A DNA stretch of 64,000 nt from JACCYI01 sp963828075 (GCA_963828075.1 CAWHDH010000017.1:186001-250000), one strand, 5' to 3'; shown: positions 51,767 to 61,025, counted from the stretch's first letter. Program-made: numbers and translations. Notes: generated by a model from the sequence alone, not told the origin.

Positions 51767-52690
51767 TCAAGATCCGTGGTGCCGCGGACCTCCCACGAAG
51801 TCGCCACGCGCGGGCGCTGCCATCGTGCGCGCGATGTCCCGCAGGGCGCGGGCGACGTCGGCCTCTCGGCGCTCGGACATGCGGGCGGTGCCGCAGGACG
51901 GCGTGAGCAGGCTGTGCTCGCCGCCCGCGCCGACCGCGGCGGCGGCCTGGAGACGCGTCGTGGCGACGGACGCGGGCTCGGCGCGGTGCGCGGCCAGCGC
52001 GCCCCAGGCGATCCTGCCGCCGCGGGCGAGCACACCCCGCAGCGCAACGGCGCCGTCGCTCGTGACCCCGGCGAGGCCGAGGTCGAACGACACGACGTCG
52101 GGCTCCGCGCGTTCGACGAGGTCCCACGGCACCGGGCCGCACAGATGCAGGCCCCACGTCGGAGCGACCGTCCGCAGCGGGTCCCAGACGGTCTCCAGCC
52201 CGGCGGCGCCGAAGAGATGGAGCGCCGGCTCGTCGACGACCAGCAGCGCGTCGAGCCCGCGGGCCGCGAGCGCCTGGATCTGGTGGCCGGCGTTCGCGGC
52301 GAGCCACGTCGCGAGCTCGCCGGCGAGCGCCGCCGACGCGCGGCGCGACGGCGCGCCGCCGCTCGCCCGTTCCAGGGCGCAGGCCAGCGTCGCCGGCCCG
52401 GTGACCTGGAGCTTGACCACCCGGTGGGGCGGCGCCTCGCGGTCGAGCGCCGTGAGCAGCGCGCCCCAGGCGGCCGGCTGCTCGCGATCGCGCTGGGGCG
52501 ACCACCCGCAGCGCCGCGGGTCGTCGCCCAGCCACTCGACGATCATGTCGCCGTCGAGACACGGCAGCTGCGGGCAGAACGGGACGTCGTAGGCCGCGGT
52601 CACGTGCTCGACCGCCCGGCCCGGGTCGTCGTGCGGGAGGCTCCCGACGCCGGTCGTCGCCCACTCCGGGATGCGGTCGAGGACGCCCAC
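51767..52690 (-). CDS. MetE C-terminal/UROD-like methyltransferase homologue
   Basis: A 307-residue protein, GTG 52690 sharing its G with the metE stop (TAGTG). It resembles the C-terminal barrel of cobalamin-independent methionine synthase and related UROD-superfamily proteins: WATTGVGSLPHDDP at the start, LKLQVTGPATLA-like VVKLQVTGPATLACA, LLVVDEPALHLFG, WGLHLCGPVPWDL and the late zinc-type Cys in LLTPSCGTARMSE. His-x-Cys in HLCG plus that Cys could form the zinc site. It may be a second methyl transferase using a different donor, co-induced with MetE. Confidence 0.8.
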   Translation of the reverse strand: MGVLDRIPEWATTGVGSLPHDDPGRAVEHVTAAYDVPFCPQLPCLDGDMIVEWLGDDPRRCGWSPQRDREQPAAWGALLTALDREAPPHRVVKLQVTGPATLACALERASGGAPSRRASAALAGELATWLAANAGHQIQALAARGLDALLVVDEPALHLFGAAGLETVWDPLRTVAPTWGLHLCGPVPWDLVERAEPDVVSFDLGLAGVTSDGAVALRGVLARGGRIAWGALAAHRAEPASVATTRLQAAAAVGAGGEHSLLTPSCGTARMSERREADVARALRDIARTMAAPARGDFVGGPRHHGS

Positions 52691-54975
52691 TATGCCCCGA
52701 CCGTCGTCGCCGCGCGCCGGCGCTGGGTGGCCGCCAGCATGTTCTCGAGCGCCGGCAGCGTCTCCTCCCAGCGGCGGGTCTTGAGTCCGCAGTCGGGGTT
52801 GACCCACAGCCGCTCGCGGCCGACGCGCGCCTCGGCCAGCTCGAGGAGCCGCTCGATCTCCTCGACCGACGGGATCCGCGGCGAGTGGATGTCGTACACG
52901 CCGGGCCCGATGTCGTTCGGGTAGCTCAGCTCGCCGGCGAACGCGTCGAGCACCTCCATGTCCGAGCGCGATGCCTCGATCGAGAGCACGTCGGCGTCCA
53001 GGCGGACGATGTGCTCCATCATGTCGTTGAACTCCGAGTAGCACATGTGCGTGTGGATCTGGGTCTCCTCGCGCGCCGGCGCCACCGTCAGCCGGAAGCA
53101 GTCGACCGCCCAGCGCACGTAGTCGTCCTGGGCGCGGCGCTGCAGCGGCAGGCCCTCGCGCAGGGCCGCCTCGTCGACCTGGATCGCGAACGCCCCGGCC
53201 GCCTCGAGATCGACGACCTCGTCCTGGATCGCGAGGGCGATCTGCGTGCAGGTCTCGCGCCGCGGCTGGTCGTCGCGGACGAACGACCACTGCAGGATCG
53301 TCACCGGGCCGGTGAGCATCGCCTTCATCGGACGGTCCGTCAGCGACTGCGCGTACCGCCACCAGCGCACCGTCATCGGCTCCGGCCGCGAGACGTCGCC
53401 GAAGAGGATCGGCGGCTTGACGCAGCGGCTCCCGTAGGACTGCACCCAGCCGTGGGTCGTGAACGCGAACCCGGCGAGCTGCTGGCCGAAGTACTCGACC
53501 ATGTCGTTGCGCTCCGGCTCGCCGTGGACGAGCACGTCGAAGCCGAGGCGCTCCTGGACCTCGACGACGCGCGCGATCTCGCCCTCCAGGAACCGCTCGT
53601 AGGCGGCCCGGTCGAGCCGGCCCTCCCGCAGGTCGCGCCGCGCGGCGCGGATCTCGTCGGTCTGGGGGAACGAGCCGATCGTGGTGGTCGGCAACTCGGG
53701 CAGCGCGACCCGCGCCTGCTGTGCCTCCCGCCGGGCGCTCGCCTCCGCCGCGCGGTCGTAGTCCTCGGCGGCCAGCGCCCCGACGCGTTCGCGCACGGCG
53801 GCGTCGTTCGTCAGGGCCGACGTGCGACGTGCCCGGCTCGTGGCGCGGGGATCCGCCAGCAACTCGTCGCGCCGCGGGACGTTCGCGTCCGAGGCCTCGC
53901 CGAGCACGTGCAACTCGGCGAGCTTCTCGTCGCAGAACGCCAGCCAGGGGCGGACCTCCGCGGCGATCCCGGTTTCGCGCGCGGCCGAGTACGGCACGTG
54001 CAGCAGCGAGCACGACGGCGCGATCGTCACCCGCTCGCCGCCGAGCGCAGTGGTCGCGGCGTCGATCTGATCGAGCGCCCAGTCGAGGTCGGCGGCCCAC
54101 ACGTTGCGCCCGTCGAGCACGCCCAGCGACAGGCTCGTCTGCGAGTCGGCGAGCCCGGCGAGTGCCGGGCCGAGCTGCCCGGGCGCGCGGACGAGGTCGA
54201 GATGGATCTCGGAAACCGGCAGCGCGAGCACCCGGTCGAGCGTCCCGCCCTCGTCCAGCCCGGCGAAGTAGGTCGCCAGGCACAGCTCGAGCTCCGCCGC
54301 CGCGGCGAGCGACGTCCACGCGTCGGTGAACGCGTCGAGCGTGGCCGGCGCCAGGTCGAGGGCCAGGCACGGCTCGTCGATCTGCACCTCCGTCGCGCCG
54401 GCCGCCGCCAGCTCCTGCAGGAGGGTCGCGTACGCCGGCACCAGCTCGCCGAGCGCGTCGAGCGGGCGATCGAGCCCCTTGGACAGCAGCAGGAAGCTCA
54501 CCGGCCCGAGGACGACCGGGCGGGTCGCGATCCCGAGCTCGCGGGCCTCGCCGAGCGGCTCCGTCCAGTGCTCGGCCCGCACCTCGAACCGCTGCCCGGC
54601 CTCGAGCTCGGGCACCAGGTAGTGGTAGTTGGTGTCGAACCACTTGGTCATCTCGAGCGGCCGCTGTTCGGCGGTGCCGCGCGCGAGCGCGAAGTAGCCG
54701 TCGACCCAGTCGCGGTCGAGGTGGCCGAAGCGGGCGGGGATCGCCCCCAGCGCCCACGCCGTGTCGAGGACGTGGTCGTACAGGCTGAAGTCCCCGCTCG
54801 GGATCACGTCGATCCCGGCATCCGCGGCGCGCCGCCAGGTGTTGGCCCGCAGGGTGCGCGCGGTCTCCTGCAGCTCTGCGGCGCCGGTGCGCCCGGCCCA
54901 GAACGCCTCCAGCGCGCCCTTCAACTCGCGGTCGGGGCCGATGCGGGGAAGCCCGAGGACGGCAGTGCGTGCCAT
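52690..54975 (-). CDS. metE: Cobalamin-independent methionine synthase
   Basis: A 761-residue enzyme that transfers a methyl group from methyltetrahydrofolate-polyglutamate to homocysteine. N-terminal half: GLPRIGPDRELKGALEAFW, DVIPSGDFSLYDHVLD, EMTKWFDTNYHYLVPE. C-terminal half: LPTTTIGSFPQTDEIR, TGPVTILQWSF, and zinc ligands in HTHMCYSEFNDM and NPDCGLKTR. Full length, all landmarks intact. A cobalamin riboswitch precedes it, so it is expected to be off when B12 is plentiful, implying a B12-dependent MetH elsewhere in the genome. Confidence 0.97.
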   Translation of the reverse strand: MARTAVLGLPRIGPDRELKGALEAFWAGRTGAAELQETARTLRANTWRRAADAGIDVIPSGDFSLYDHVLDTAWALGAIPARFGHLDRDWVDGYFALARGTAEQRPLEMTKWFDTNYHYLVPELEAGQRFEVRAEHWTEPLGEARELGIATRPVVLGPVSFLLLSKGLDRPLDALGELVPAYATLLQELAAAGATEVQIDEPCLALDLAPATLDAFTDAWTSLAAAAELELCLATYFAGLDEGGTLDRVLALPVSEIHLDLVRAPGQLGPALAGLADSQTSLSLGVLDGRNVWAADLDWALDQIDAATTALGGERVTIAPSCSLLHVPYSAARETGIAAEVRPWLAFCDEKLAELHVLGEASDANVPRRDELLADPRATSRARRTSALTNDAAVRERVGALAAEDYDRAAEASARREAQQARVALPELPTTTIGSFPQTDEIRAARRDLREGRLDRAAYERFLEGEIARVVEVQERLGFDVLVHGEPERNDMVEYFGQQLAGFAFTTHGWVQSYGSRCVKPPILFGDVSRPEPMTVRWWRYAQSLTDRPMKAMLTGPVTILQWSFVRDDQPRRETCTQIALAIQDEVVDLEAAGAFAIQVDEAALREGLPLQRRAQDDYVRWAVDCFRLTVAPAREETQIHTHMCYSEFNDMMEHIVRLDADVLSIEASRSDMEVLDAFAGELSYPNDIGPGVYDIHSPRIPSVEEIERLLELAEARVGRERLWVNPDCGLKTRRWEETLPALENMLAATQRRRAATTVGA

Positions 54976-55063
54976 CAGTTCCTACTCCTTGATCTCCGTG
55001 CGGCCCTTGGTCGCGAGGCCGCGGTTGTCGGTGACCCGGGCGGCGCACGCGCCACGCGGGACA

Positions 55064-55222
55064 GAGTCGACAGGTCTTCGGGCTCGGACGCGGTCGAGGC
55101 GACTGCCTTCCCAGACCCAGGCGGGTCCAGTGGCGTTCTGTCGTCTCGCGCGTCCCTACCGCTGCGCGTCAGCTCCGGATTTCGAACCGGATTCCCTGAC
55201 CCTGGTCGGGCACGATCGACTC
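55064..55222 (-). ncRNA. Cobalamin riboswitch upstream of metE
   Basis: On the minus strand the leader contains the canonical order of conserved blocks: GGGAATCCGG and ATCCGGAGCTGACGCGCAGC (P3/P4 region), GCCACTG (55128-55134), GGGAAGGC (55105-55112) and the B12 box AGCCCGAAGACCTG (within 55067-55084). The ends close as P1: GAGTCGA (55216-55222) with TCGACTC (55064-55070). Between it and metE, GCGGCC and GGCCGC form a possible expression-platform stem. B12 binding should repress the metE operon, as known for actinobacterial metE. Confidence 0.93.
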
Positions 55223-55267
55223 CGCCACGAACCCTACACGCCGATGCCGCGGAGTACGCTCCGGCCC

Positions 55268-55678
55268 ATGAGGCGGTGGGGTGCGGTCATCGCAGCGGTT
55301 GCGGTCGGTGCTGCGACGGGGGCGGCGTCGGCGGTCGGTGCGGATCCGCTGCGCGGCGATCTGCGGATCCGGGAGCACGTGATCGACACCGGTGCGGTCT
55401 ACATCGAGGGCGCATACCAGTACGTCGAGGTCCGACGCACGCGGGACGATCGGTTGATGTTCCGCAAGCGCAGCGGGACAGGACTGTCCGAGCGTGTGGT
55501 GCTGCCCGCCGGCTTCTACCGCGTCGCGTCGTGGACCCAGTCGTGTTCGGGGACCTGCGGGATGCTCGATCCGCCGAGCAACAGGTGCCGAGGCTCCTTC
55601 CGAGTCCGTGGCGGTCGCTACCTGACAGCCACGATCCACTCTGGCGTCGGGATCAGCTGCCGGATCACGAACCCGTAG
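55268..55678 (+). CDS. Small secreted protein of unknown function
   Basis: A 136-residue protein with a signal peptide (WGAVIAAVAVGAATGAASAV). The mature part is beta-rich: GAVYIEGAYQYVEVRR, LPAGFYRVASWTQSCSGTCG, with four or five Cys that may form disulfides, and ends TIHSGVGISCRI. No family recognised. It is followed with no gap by another unknown gene (TAG then GTG at 55679), so the two are probably co-expressed. Confidence 0.6.
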   Translation: MRRWGAVIAAVAVGAATGAASAVGADPLRGDLRIREHVIDTGAVYIEGAYQYVEVRRTRDDRLMFRKRSGTGLSERVVLPAGFYRVASWTQSCSGTCGMLDPPSNRCRGSFRVRGGRYLTATIHSGVGISCRITNP

Positions 55679-56248
55679 GTGCCGGCGCTCGAGGTCGAGT
55701 TCTTCAAGGGCCCAACGCGGCGGTACCACTCGGTGCTGCACCGAGTGGACGGGGTCGACGTCCAGCTCGACGGAGGCGCCTACAACGACGTCGGCGGCCG
55801 CGCGGGCGAGGTGCCGCACGACATCGCCCACCTCGTCGTCGAGGACGAGCTCGGCCTGGCGCTGGGTGTCTGGGGCGTGCTCGCAGCCGGCGGCCTGTTC
55901 CGCGGCGCATCGATCCGGGCCGGCCGCCAGCGGCCACATGCGGCCCGGCGCGCGCGAGAGATCCTCGCTGCCTCCGTCGAGCAGCTCAACCAGGCGGAGG
56001 TCCTGACCCGGGGGGTCTGCGACCTCGCCGTGACCGGGAGGGCGGACCTGCGGGCGCTGCGGGCGGCCACGGGCGCTCGCTGGTGGTCGAGCACCGCCAG
56101 CGAAGAGGCGCTCGTCCGGTCCTTCGGCCGGCTCCGCGAGGCGGGCGAGCGCTGGGCGGACCTCCGCGCCGACGGCAGCCTGCGCTTCCGGTGGACGCCG
56201 CCGCCGAGCCGTGGTGGTGGCCGGCGGAGCCGGCGCTCACCCGGCTGA
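55679..56248 (+). CDS. Uncharacterised protein with PHDIAH motif
   Basis: A 189-residue protein starting at GTG 55679 right after the previous stop. The first part (VEFFKGPTRRYHSVLHRVDG, DVQLDGGAYN) leads to a conserved-looking segment VPHDIAHLVVEDELGLALG and GVWGVLAAGGLF. A similar PHD(I/L)AHxVVExELGL block occurs in other actinobacterial hypothetical proteins, from memory. The rest is Arg-rich and helical. The HDxxH could bind a metal, but no enzyme family is assignable. Confidence 0.55.
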   Translation: MPALEVEFFKGPTRRYHSVLHRVDGVDVQLDGGAYNDVGGRAGEVPHDIAHLVVEDELGLALGVWGVLAAGGLFRGASIRAGRQRPHAARRAREILAASVEQLNQAEVLTRGVCDLAVTGRADLRALRAATGARWWSSTASEEALVRSFGRLREAGERWADLRADGSLRFRWTPPPSRGGGRRSRRSPG

Positions 56249-56283
56249 GTGACACGGGCGCTCCGGTCCCGTAAGGTCGCGCG

Positions 56284-57948
56284 ATGCCCCGCTCGGCCGT
56301 CGTCTTCGGCGTCCTCGCGCTCGCGCTGTTCCCGTCGGCGGCGCGCGCGCAGGAGTGCCCGAAGGGCCTGACCTGCGGCACGGTCACCGTCCCGGTCGAC
56401 CACGCGGCGCCACCCGGGGGCCCATCGCTGACGCTGACCTACGCGCGTGCACCGGCCACCGGGACCAGGCGCGGAACGATGCTCGTCCTGGCCGGCGGGC
56501 CCGGCTCGGCCGCGATCTCGTTCTACACGAAACCCGGGCACGAGCACGACCTCGACGGGCTGCGCAAGACCCAGGACCTGGTCATCGTCGACACGCGCGG
56601 GACGGGGCGCTCGGGCGCGCTCACGTGCCAGGACGCGGCCGCGTGCGCCGCGGCCCTCGGCGCCGCGCGCGGCCGGTACACGACGCCTGACACCGTCGCC
56701 GACCTCGAGCTCGTCCGCGCCGCTCTGGGCCTCGAGCGCTGGTCGATCTACGGCCTCTCGTACGGCGCCTGGGTGGCCCAGGTCTACGCGCGCCGCCACC
56801 CAGGCCGGGTCGAGCGGCTGATCCTCGACTCGGCCGTCGACCGCTCCTACGTCGACGATCCGTTCGACGTCTTCGCCGGCCGCGCGCTGCCGGACGTCGT
56901 GGGCTCGATCTGCTTCGGCGGCGCCTGCCGTGGCCTCACGCGCGACCCGCTGGCCGATCTCGCCCGCGCGGTGCGCGCGGCGCCGCGCACAGGGCTGGTC
57001 GTCGACCGCGCCGGCCGCCGGCGCACGCGGACGATGGACCTCGAAGCCGTGGGCACCGTGCTCCTGGTGGCCGACGTCAACCCCGACCTGCGCGCCGAGC
57101 TCCCGGCCGCGTTCGTGGCCGCCGGCCGGGGCGACGCCGCGCCTGTGCTGCGACTTCTCGACGCGGTGAACGCGTCGTCGCCGCCGCCTCCGGACCAGGA
57201 CTCCCACGGTCTCTTCCTCGCCACCGCATGCGAGGAGCAGGCGGTGCCGTGGGACCGCACGACGCCGATGGACCAGCGGATCCCGGAGGCCATCCGGCGG
57301 CTGACCGCGCTACCGGCCGACACCTTCGCGCCGTTCCCACGTGAGGCGGCGCTGCTGACCACGCTCGCCTTCGACTGCGCCGCCTGGCCGCACACAGGCG
57401 AGCGGCCGGTGACCGACGCGCCGCTGCCCGACGTCCCCGCGCTGGTTCTGTCGGGCGGGGCCGACCTGCGGACGCCGGTCTCCGCGGCGAGGTCGGTGGC
57501 CGCCGAGCTGCCGCGGTCGGTGCTCCGGGTGTTCCCGAACGCCGGCCACGGGATCCTCCGCGACGATCGCACCGGCTGCGCGGGCCGCGCGGTCGACGCG
57601 TTCCTCTCCGATCGGGCGGTTCCCGAGTGCCGCCGCCAGCCGTTCGACCCGGCGCCGCTCGCGCCGCGGCGGCGCGCGTCGCCGCTGATCGACGCCCGCC
57701 TCACCGTCGAGAACGCCGTACGGCACGCCGAACTGCGGCGCGACGAGCTGGGCGACACCAGGGCGGCGTTCCGGTTCGGCGGTCTGCGGCGCGGCACCAT
57801 CGTGTCCACGCTCCGGCGGCTGACGCTGCGCGGGGTCGAGTACGTGCCGGGCGTCCGGGTGAGCGGGACGGTGACCGCGGGCGGCGCCGGCCGGGTCCGG
57901 GTGTCGGGTCCGGGCCCGCGGCGCGCGACCGTGCGCCTCGCCCCGTAG
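56284..57948 (+). CDS. Secreted TAP-like alpha/beta hydrolase (peptidase)
   Basis: A 554-residue protein with signal peptide ending SAARAQ. It follows the tripeptidyl aminopeptidase (TAP/SlpD) plan: VTVPVDHAAPPGGPSLTLTY, oxyanion loop LAGGPGSAA, VDTRGTGRSG, nucleophile YGLSYGAWVA, then a lid region with paired Cys (CFGGACRG), acid in LSGGADLRTP and His in NAGHGIL. A C-terminal beta extension of about 110 residues (DARLTVENAVRHAELRR) is not part of the usual family. Likely cleaves peptides outside the cell. Confidence 0.83.
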   Translation: MPRSAVVFGVLALALFPSAARAQECPKGLTCGTVTVPVDHAAPPGGPSLTLTYARAPATGTRRGTMLVLAGGPGSAAISFYTKPGHEHDLDGLRKTQDLVIVDTRGTGRSGALTCQDAAACAAALGAARGRYTTPDTVADLELVRAALGLERWSIYGLSYGAWVAQVYARRHPGRVERLILDSAVDRSYVDDPFDVFAGRALPDVVGSICFGGACRGLTRDPLADLARAVRAAPRTGLVVDRAGRRRTRTMDLEAVGTVLLVADVNPDLRAELPAAFVAAGRGDAAPVLRLLDAVNASSPPPPDQDSHGLFLATACEEQAVPWDRTTPMDQRIPEAIRRLTALPADTFAPFPREAALLTTLAFDCAAWPHTGERPVTDAPLPDVPALVLSGGADLRTPVSAARSVAAELPRSVLRVFPNAGHGILRDDRTGCAGRAVDAFLSDRAVPECRRQPFDPAPLAPRRRASPLIDARLTVENAVRHAELRRDELGDTRAAFRFGGLRRGTIVSTLRRLTLRGVEYVPGVRVSGTVTAGGAGRVRVSGPGPRRATVRLAP

Positions 57949-57987
57949 GATCGCGCCTTCGGTCCAGACTCAAGAGAAGGACGGCCA

Positions 57988-59094
57988 TTGCAGATCCGTG
58001 CCGCGGTCCTCGAGCGCTTCGGCGAGCCGCTCGTGGTGCAGGATGTCGAGCTCGCCGCCCCCGGTCGGGGCGAGGCGCTGGTGCGCTTGCACGCGTGTGG
58101 CGTCTGCCACACGGACATGTACTCGGCCTCGGGCGCCGACCCGTCGGGCTACGCGCCGTGCGTGCTCGGCCACGAGGGCGCCGGCGTCGTCGAGGCAGTG
58201 GGGGAGGGCGTGACCTCGCTCGCGCCCGGCGACCACGTCGTCACCCTGTTCAGCCCCCAGTGCGGGGAGTGCGTCAACTGCCGCTCCGGCAAGACCAACA
58301 TCTGCGTCGCCATCCGCGAGCAGCAGAACTCTGGCTACCTCCCGGACGGCACGACGCGCCTGTCCCGTGACGGCGAGCCGCTCCGCCACTTCATGGGCTG
58401 CTCGACGTTCGCCGAGGCGACGGTCATGCCCGAGATCTCGCTCGCCAAGGTGTCGCCCGACGCGCCGTTCGAGGCCGCCTGCCTGTTCGCCTGCGGCCTC
58501 TCGACCGGCCTCGGCGCCGCGATGTACCGCGCGCAGGTCGAGGCGGGCTCGGTGTGCGTCGTGTTCGGCGCCGGCATGGTCGGGCTCGGCGCGGTGGCCG
58601 GCTGCCGGCTGCAGGGCGCGGAGCGGATCATCGCCGTCGACCTCTCCGAGGACCGCCTCGCGCTCGCCCGCCACCACGGCGCGACCGACGCGTGGACCGC
58701 CGGGCCGGACACCGTCGACCGCGTGCTCGAGGAGACCGGCGGCTACGGCGCCGACTTCACGTTCGAGGCGACCGGCAACGTCGGCGTGATGCGCCAGGCG
58801 GTCGAGTCGGCCCGCATGGGGTGGGGGACGTGCTGCGTGACCGGCGTCGCGGCGCGCGGCGAGACGCTCGACGTCGTCCCGCGCTACCTGATCACCGGCC
58901 GCCGGGTCATGGGCGCGTCGTTCGGCGGGGTCAAGGGGCGCGAGCAGGTCCCACGGCTCGTCGACCGCTACCTCGCCGGCGACATCGACGCCGAGTCCTT
59001 CGTCTCGCACCGGATCTCGCTCGACGAGGTCGACCGCGGCTTCGAGCTGATGCACAACCAGGACGGAATCAGGAGCGTGATCGCCTACTCATGA
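57988..59094 (+). CDS. Zinc-dependent class III-type alcohol dehydrogenase (mycothiol/formaldehyde type)
   Basis: A 368-residue MDR enzyme starting at TTG 57988, preceded by AGAAGGA. Catalytic zinc ligands are in HACGVCHTDMY and VLGHEGAG; the four structural-zinc Cys are in PQCGECVNCRSGKTNIC; NAD binds at VFGAGMVGLG. The sequence matches the S-(hydroxymethyl)mycothiol/glutathione dehydrogenase branch. Its ATGA overlap with a metallo-beta-lactamase-fold hydrolase mirrors the mscR locus of mycobacteria, so formaldehyde detoxification through mycothiol is the likely role. Confidence 0.87.
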   Translation: MQIRAAVLERFGEPLVVQDVELAAPGRGEALVRLHACGVCHTDMYSASGADPSGYAPCVLGHEGAGVVEAVGEGVTSLAPGDHVVTLFSPQCGECVNCRSGKTNICVAIREQQNSGYLPDGTTRLSRDGEPLRHFMGCSTFAEATVMPEISLAKVSPDAPFEAACLFACGLSTGLGAAMYRAQVEAGSVCVVFGAGMVGLGAVAGCRLQGAERIIAVDLSEDRLALARHHGATDAWTAGPDTVDRVLEETGGYGADFTFEATGNVGVMRQAVESARMGWGTCCVTGVAARGETLDVVPRYLITGRRVMGASFGGVKGREQVPRLVDRYLAGDIDAESFVSHRISLDEVDRGFELMHNQDGIRSVIAYS

Positions 59095-59831
59095 TCATCG
59101 AGCGCACCGAGAACCCCAGCTGGCTCTCCAACGCCTACCTGGTCGCCGACCGCGAGGGCGGCCACGCGGTGCTGATCGACGGCAACGACGTCGTCGAGCC
59201 GCTGATCGAGGCCGCCGGGCGCCTCGGCGTGACGGTCGACGCGATCCTGCTCACCCATCACCACCAGGACCACTGGGCCGGACTGGACCGCTACCGCGAG
59301 GCCTTCCCGGATGCGCCCGTCCACGCGCACCCGTGGACCGCCGAGCAGGTCGACGGGATCGATCGCACGATGGACGAGGGCGACGTCCTCGAATTCGGTG
59401 ACCTGCGGATCGAGGTGCTGTTCACGCCGGGCCACGCCGCGGGGCACGTCGCGCTGCTCGTGAACGGGACGGACTGCTTCACCGCCGACGTGCTGTTCAA
59501 GGGCACGGTCGGCGGCACGTTCGCGCCCGGAGCCACGGGCTACGACGACCTCAAGGCGTCCGTCCTGCGGCTCGTCGACCTGCCGGCCGAGACGGTCGTG
59601 CACCCCGGCCACCGCGAGCCGACGACCGCGGGCGCCGAGGCCGAGTCGAACCCGTTCGTCCGGATCTGGCGCGGCGTCGACCCCGAGGGGTCGGAGAGCT
59701 GCTCGGTGTGGGACCGCGAGGCGACGCTCGTGCTGTGGGCGCCCGACTACGACGGCACGAACAAGGCCTGGATCCGCTTCGCCGACAGCGGCGAGGACGG
59801 CATCGTCGGCGGGTCGCAGGTGCGGCGCTGA
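59091..59831 (+). CDS. Metallo-beta-lactamase-fold hydrolase (S-formyl-thiol hydrolase candidate)
   Basis: A 246-residue protein, ATG 59091 within the dehydrogenase stop. The HxHxDH zinc motif is in LLTHHHQDHWAGL; further ligands are in FTPGHAAGHVAL, FTADVLFKG and VHPGHREP. Glyoxalase II-like proteins of this type accompany mycothiol-dependent formaldehyde dehydrogenase. The coupling implies it hydrolyses the formyl-thiol product to formate and free thiol. The C-terminal 60 residues (SCSVWDREATLVLWAPDYDG) are an uncharacterised extension. Confidence 0.85.
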   Translation: MIIERTENPSWLSNAYLVADREGGHAVLIDGNDVVEPLIEAAGRLGVTVDAILLTHHHQDHWAGLDRYREAFPDAPVHAHPWTAEQVDGIDRTMDEGDVLEFGDLRIEVLFTPGHAAGHVALLVNGTDCFTADVLFKGTVGGTFAPGATGYDDLKASVLRLVDLPAETVVHPGHREPTTAGAEAESNPFVRIWRGVDPEGSESCSVWDREATLVLWAPDYDGTNKAWIRFADSGEDGIVGGSQVRR

Positions 59832-59875
59832 AGTCAGGTGTCCGGTTCGGACGGCGAGCTCCGACGGGAGAGCGC

Positions 59876-60564
59876 ATGTCCACCCAGACGATCACCTCGA
59901 AGCAGGTCATCCCAGCAGCGTCGCCGCAGACGGCACGACTCCTGAGCGGTGGCATCGTCGCCGGCGCGCTGTTCCTCGCCGTGTGGGCGCTCCAGGCGTT
60001 CACCCGGGACGGCTTCGACGTGGGCCGCACCCGATCAGCCTGCTGAGCCTCGGAGACCTCGGGTGGATCCAGATCGCCAACTTCGTCGCGACCGGCGTGC
60101 TGTTCATCGCGCTCGCCGTCGGCCTGCGGCGCTCCATGCATCCCGGCCGTGGCGACACCTGGGGACCCCGGCTGATCGCCGCCATGGGCGCAGGGCTGGC
60201 GCTCGCGGGGATCTTCGTCACCGACCCCGGCGCCGGCTTCCCCGCCGGCGCACCTGCCGGCACGCCCGAGATGAGCTGGCACGGCACGCTGCACGATGCC
60301 GGCTACGTCGTCGTCATGCTGTCGTGGAGCGCCGCTTGCCTGGTGTTCCGCTCTCACGTCGCCGCGCTCGGGCAGCGCGGTTGGGCCCGCGCGTGCGTCG
60401 CCACCCTCGTGGTCTTCCTCCTCAGTGCTCTGCCCGACGCGGGCAGCTTCACCATCCGCATCGTGCTCGCGACGTCGATGCAGTTCGGCCTCCTCGCGGC
60501 CGTGGCGGCCCACATTCGCGCTTGCGCGGTGCCGTCCGGAGTGGGTGCGACCCTGGCGCGATGA
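59876..60564 (+). pseudogene. DUF998-family membrane protein with a one-base frame break
   Basis: ATG 59876 follows GGGAG. The first frame encodes SGGIVAGALFLAVWALQAFT and RDGFDVGR, then stops at 60046. A second frame takes over at HPISLLSLGDLGWIQIANF, VLFIALAVGLRRSM, MSWHGTLHDAGYVVVM and runs to 60564. Together they form a complete DUF998 protein with about six helices. Adding one C near 60028 (GGGCCGCAC to GGGCCGCCAC) restores it. The downstream gene overlaps its stop (ATGA), which argues that the gene is normally translated and the break is an error. Confidence 0.72.
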
Positions 60565-60941
60565 GCCAGCGTCAGACGCCCGGCCGGGCGTTCTTCGGCG
60601 ACAGCGGCGTGCCCGCGGCCGACGTCGTGGTCATCGAGCAGTTCCACCGGCGCTTCGTGCGGACCGCAGGCGCCGGCGGCTACAAGGACGCCTCCGGTCC
60701 GGGCCAGAGCTACGTCGTGTTCGAGGAGATCCACGACGCCGGCCTGCGCGACCGCCTGACGGAGCTCGTGGACAGCGCCGGCGACGTCGAGCTCGAGGGC
60801 CGCGATCGCCTGGTCCTCGACGTCGCGTTCGAGGACGGCGCGCACCTGCTCGGGTGCTGCGTCGCCAGGCCGGTCGATCAGTCAGGGCATCTGGAGCGCC
60901 TGCGCTTCCTCGCCACGCTCTTGTCGGTGCCGGCGCGATAA
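60561..60941 (+). CDS. Uncharacterised soluble protein
   Basis: A 126-residue protein, ATG 60561 inside the DUF998 stop. It reads DVVVIEQFHRRFVRTAGAGG, SYVVFEEIHDAGLRDRLTEL and LDVAFEDGAHLLGCCVARPV. It forms an alpha-beta domain without membrane segments, signal or recognised motif. Coupling suggests it works with the DUF998 membrane protein. Confidence 0.55.
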   Translation: MSQRQTPGRAFFGDSGVPAADVVVIEQFHRRFVRTAGAGGYKDASGPGQSYVVFEEIHDAGLRDRLTELVDSAGDVELEGRDRLVLDVAFEDGAHLLGCCVARPVDQSGHLERLRFLATLLSVPAR

Positions 60942-60991
60942 GAGCGCGCGCACGTCGCTATCGTCGGTCGTCCTGGCCGTCAGCCGATAAG

Positions 60992-61025
60992 GGCCGTCCC
61001 CGGACAGGGCTGATGAGGGACGGCC
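60992..61025. terminator. 9-bp hairpin between convergent genes
   Basis: GGCCGTCCC (60992-61000) and GGGACGGCC (61017-61025) are a perfect inverted repeat with a 16-nt loop. It lies between the unknown gene ending at 60941 and the converging YegP-like gene ending at 61089, so it can act both ways. Confidence 0.55.
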
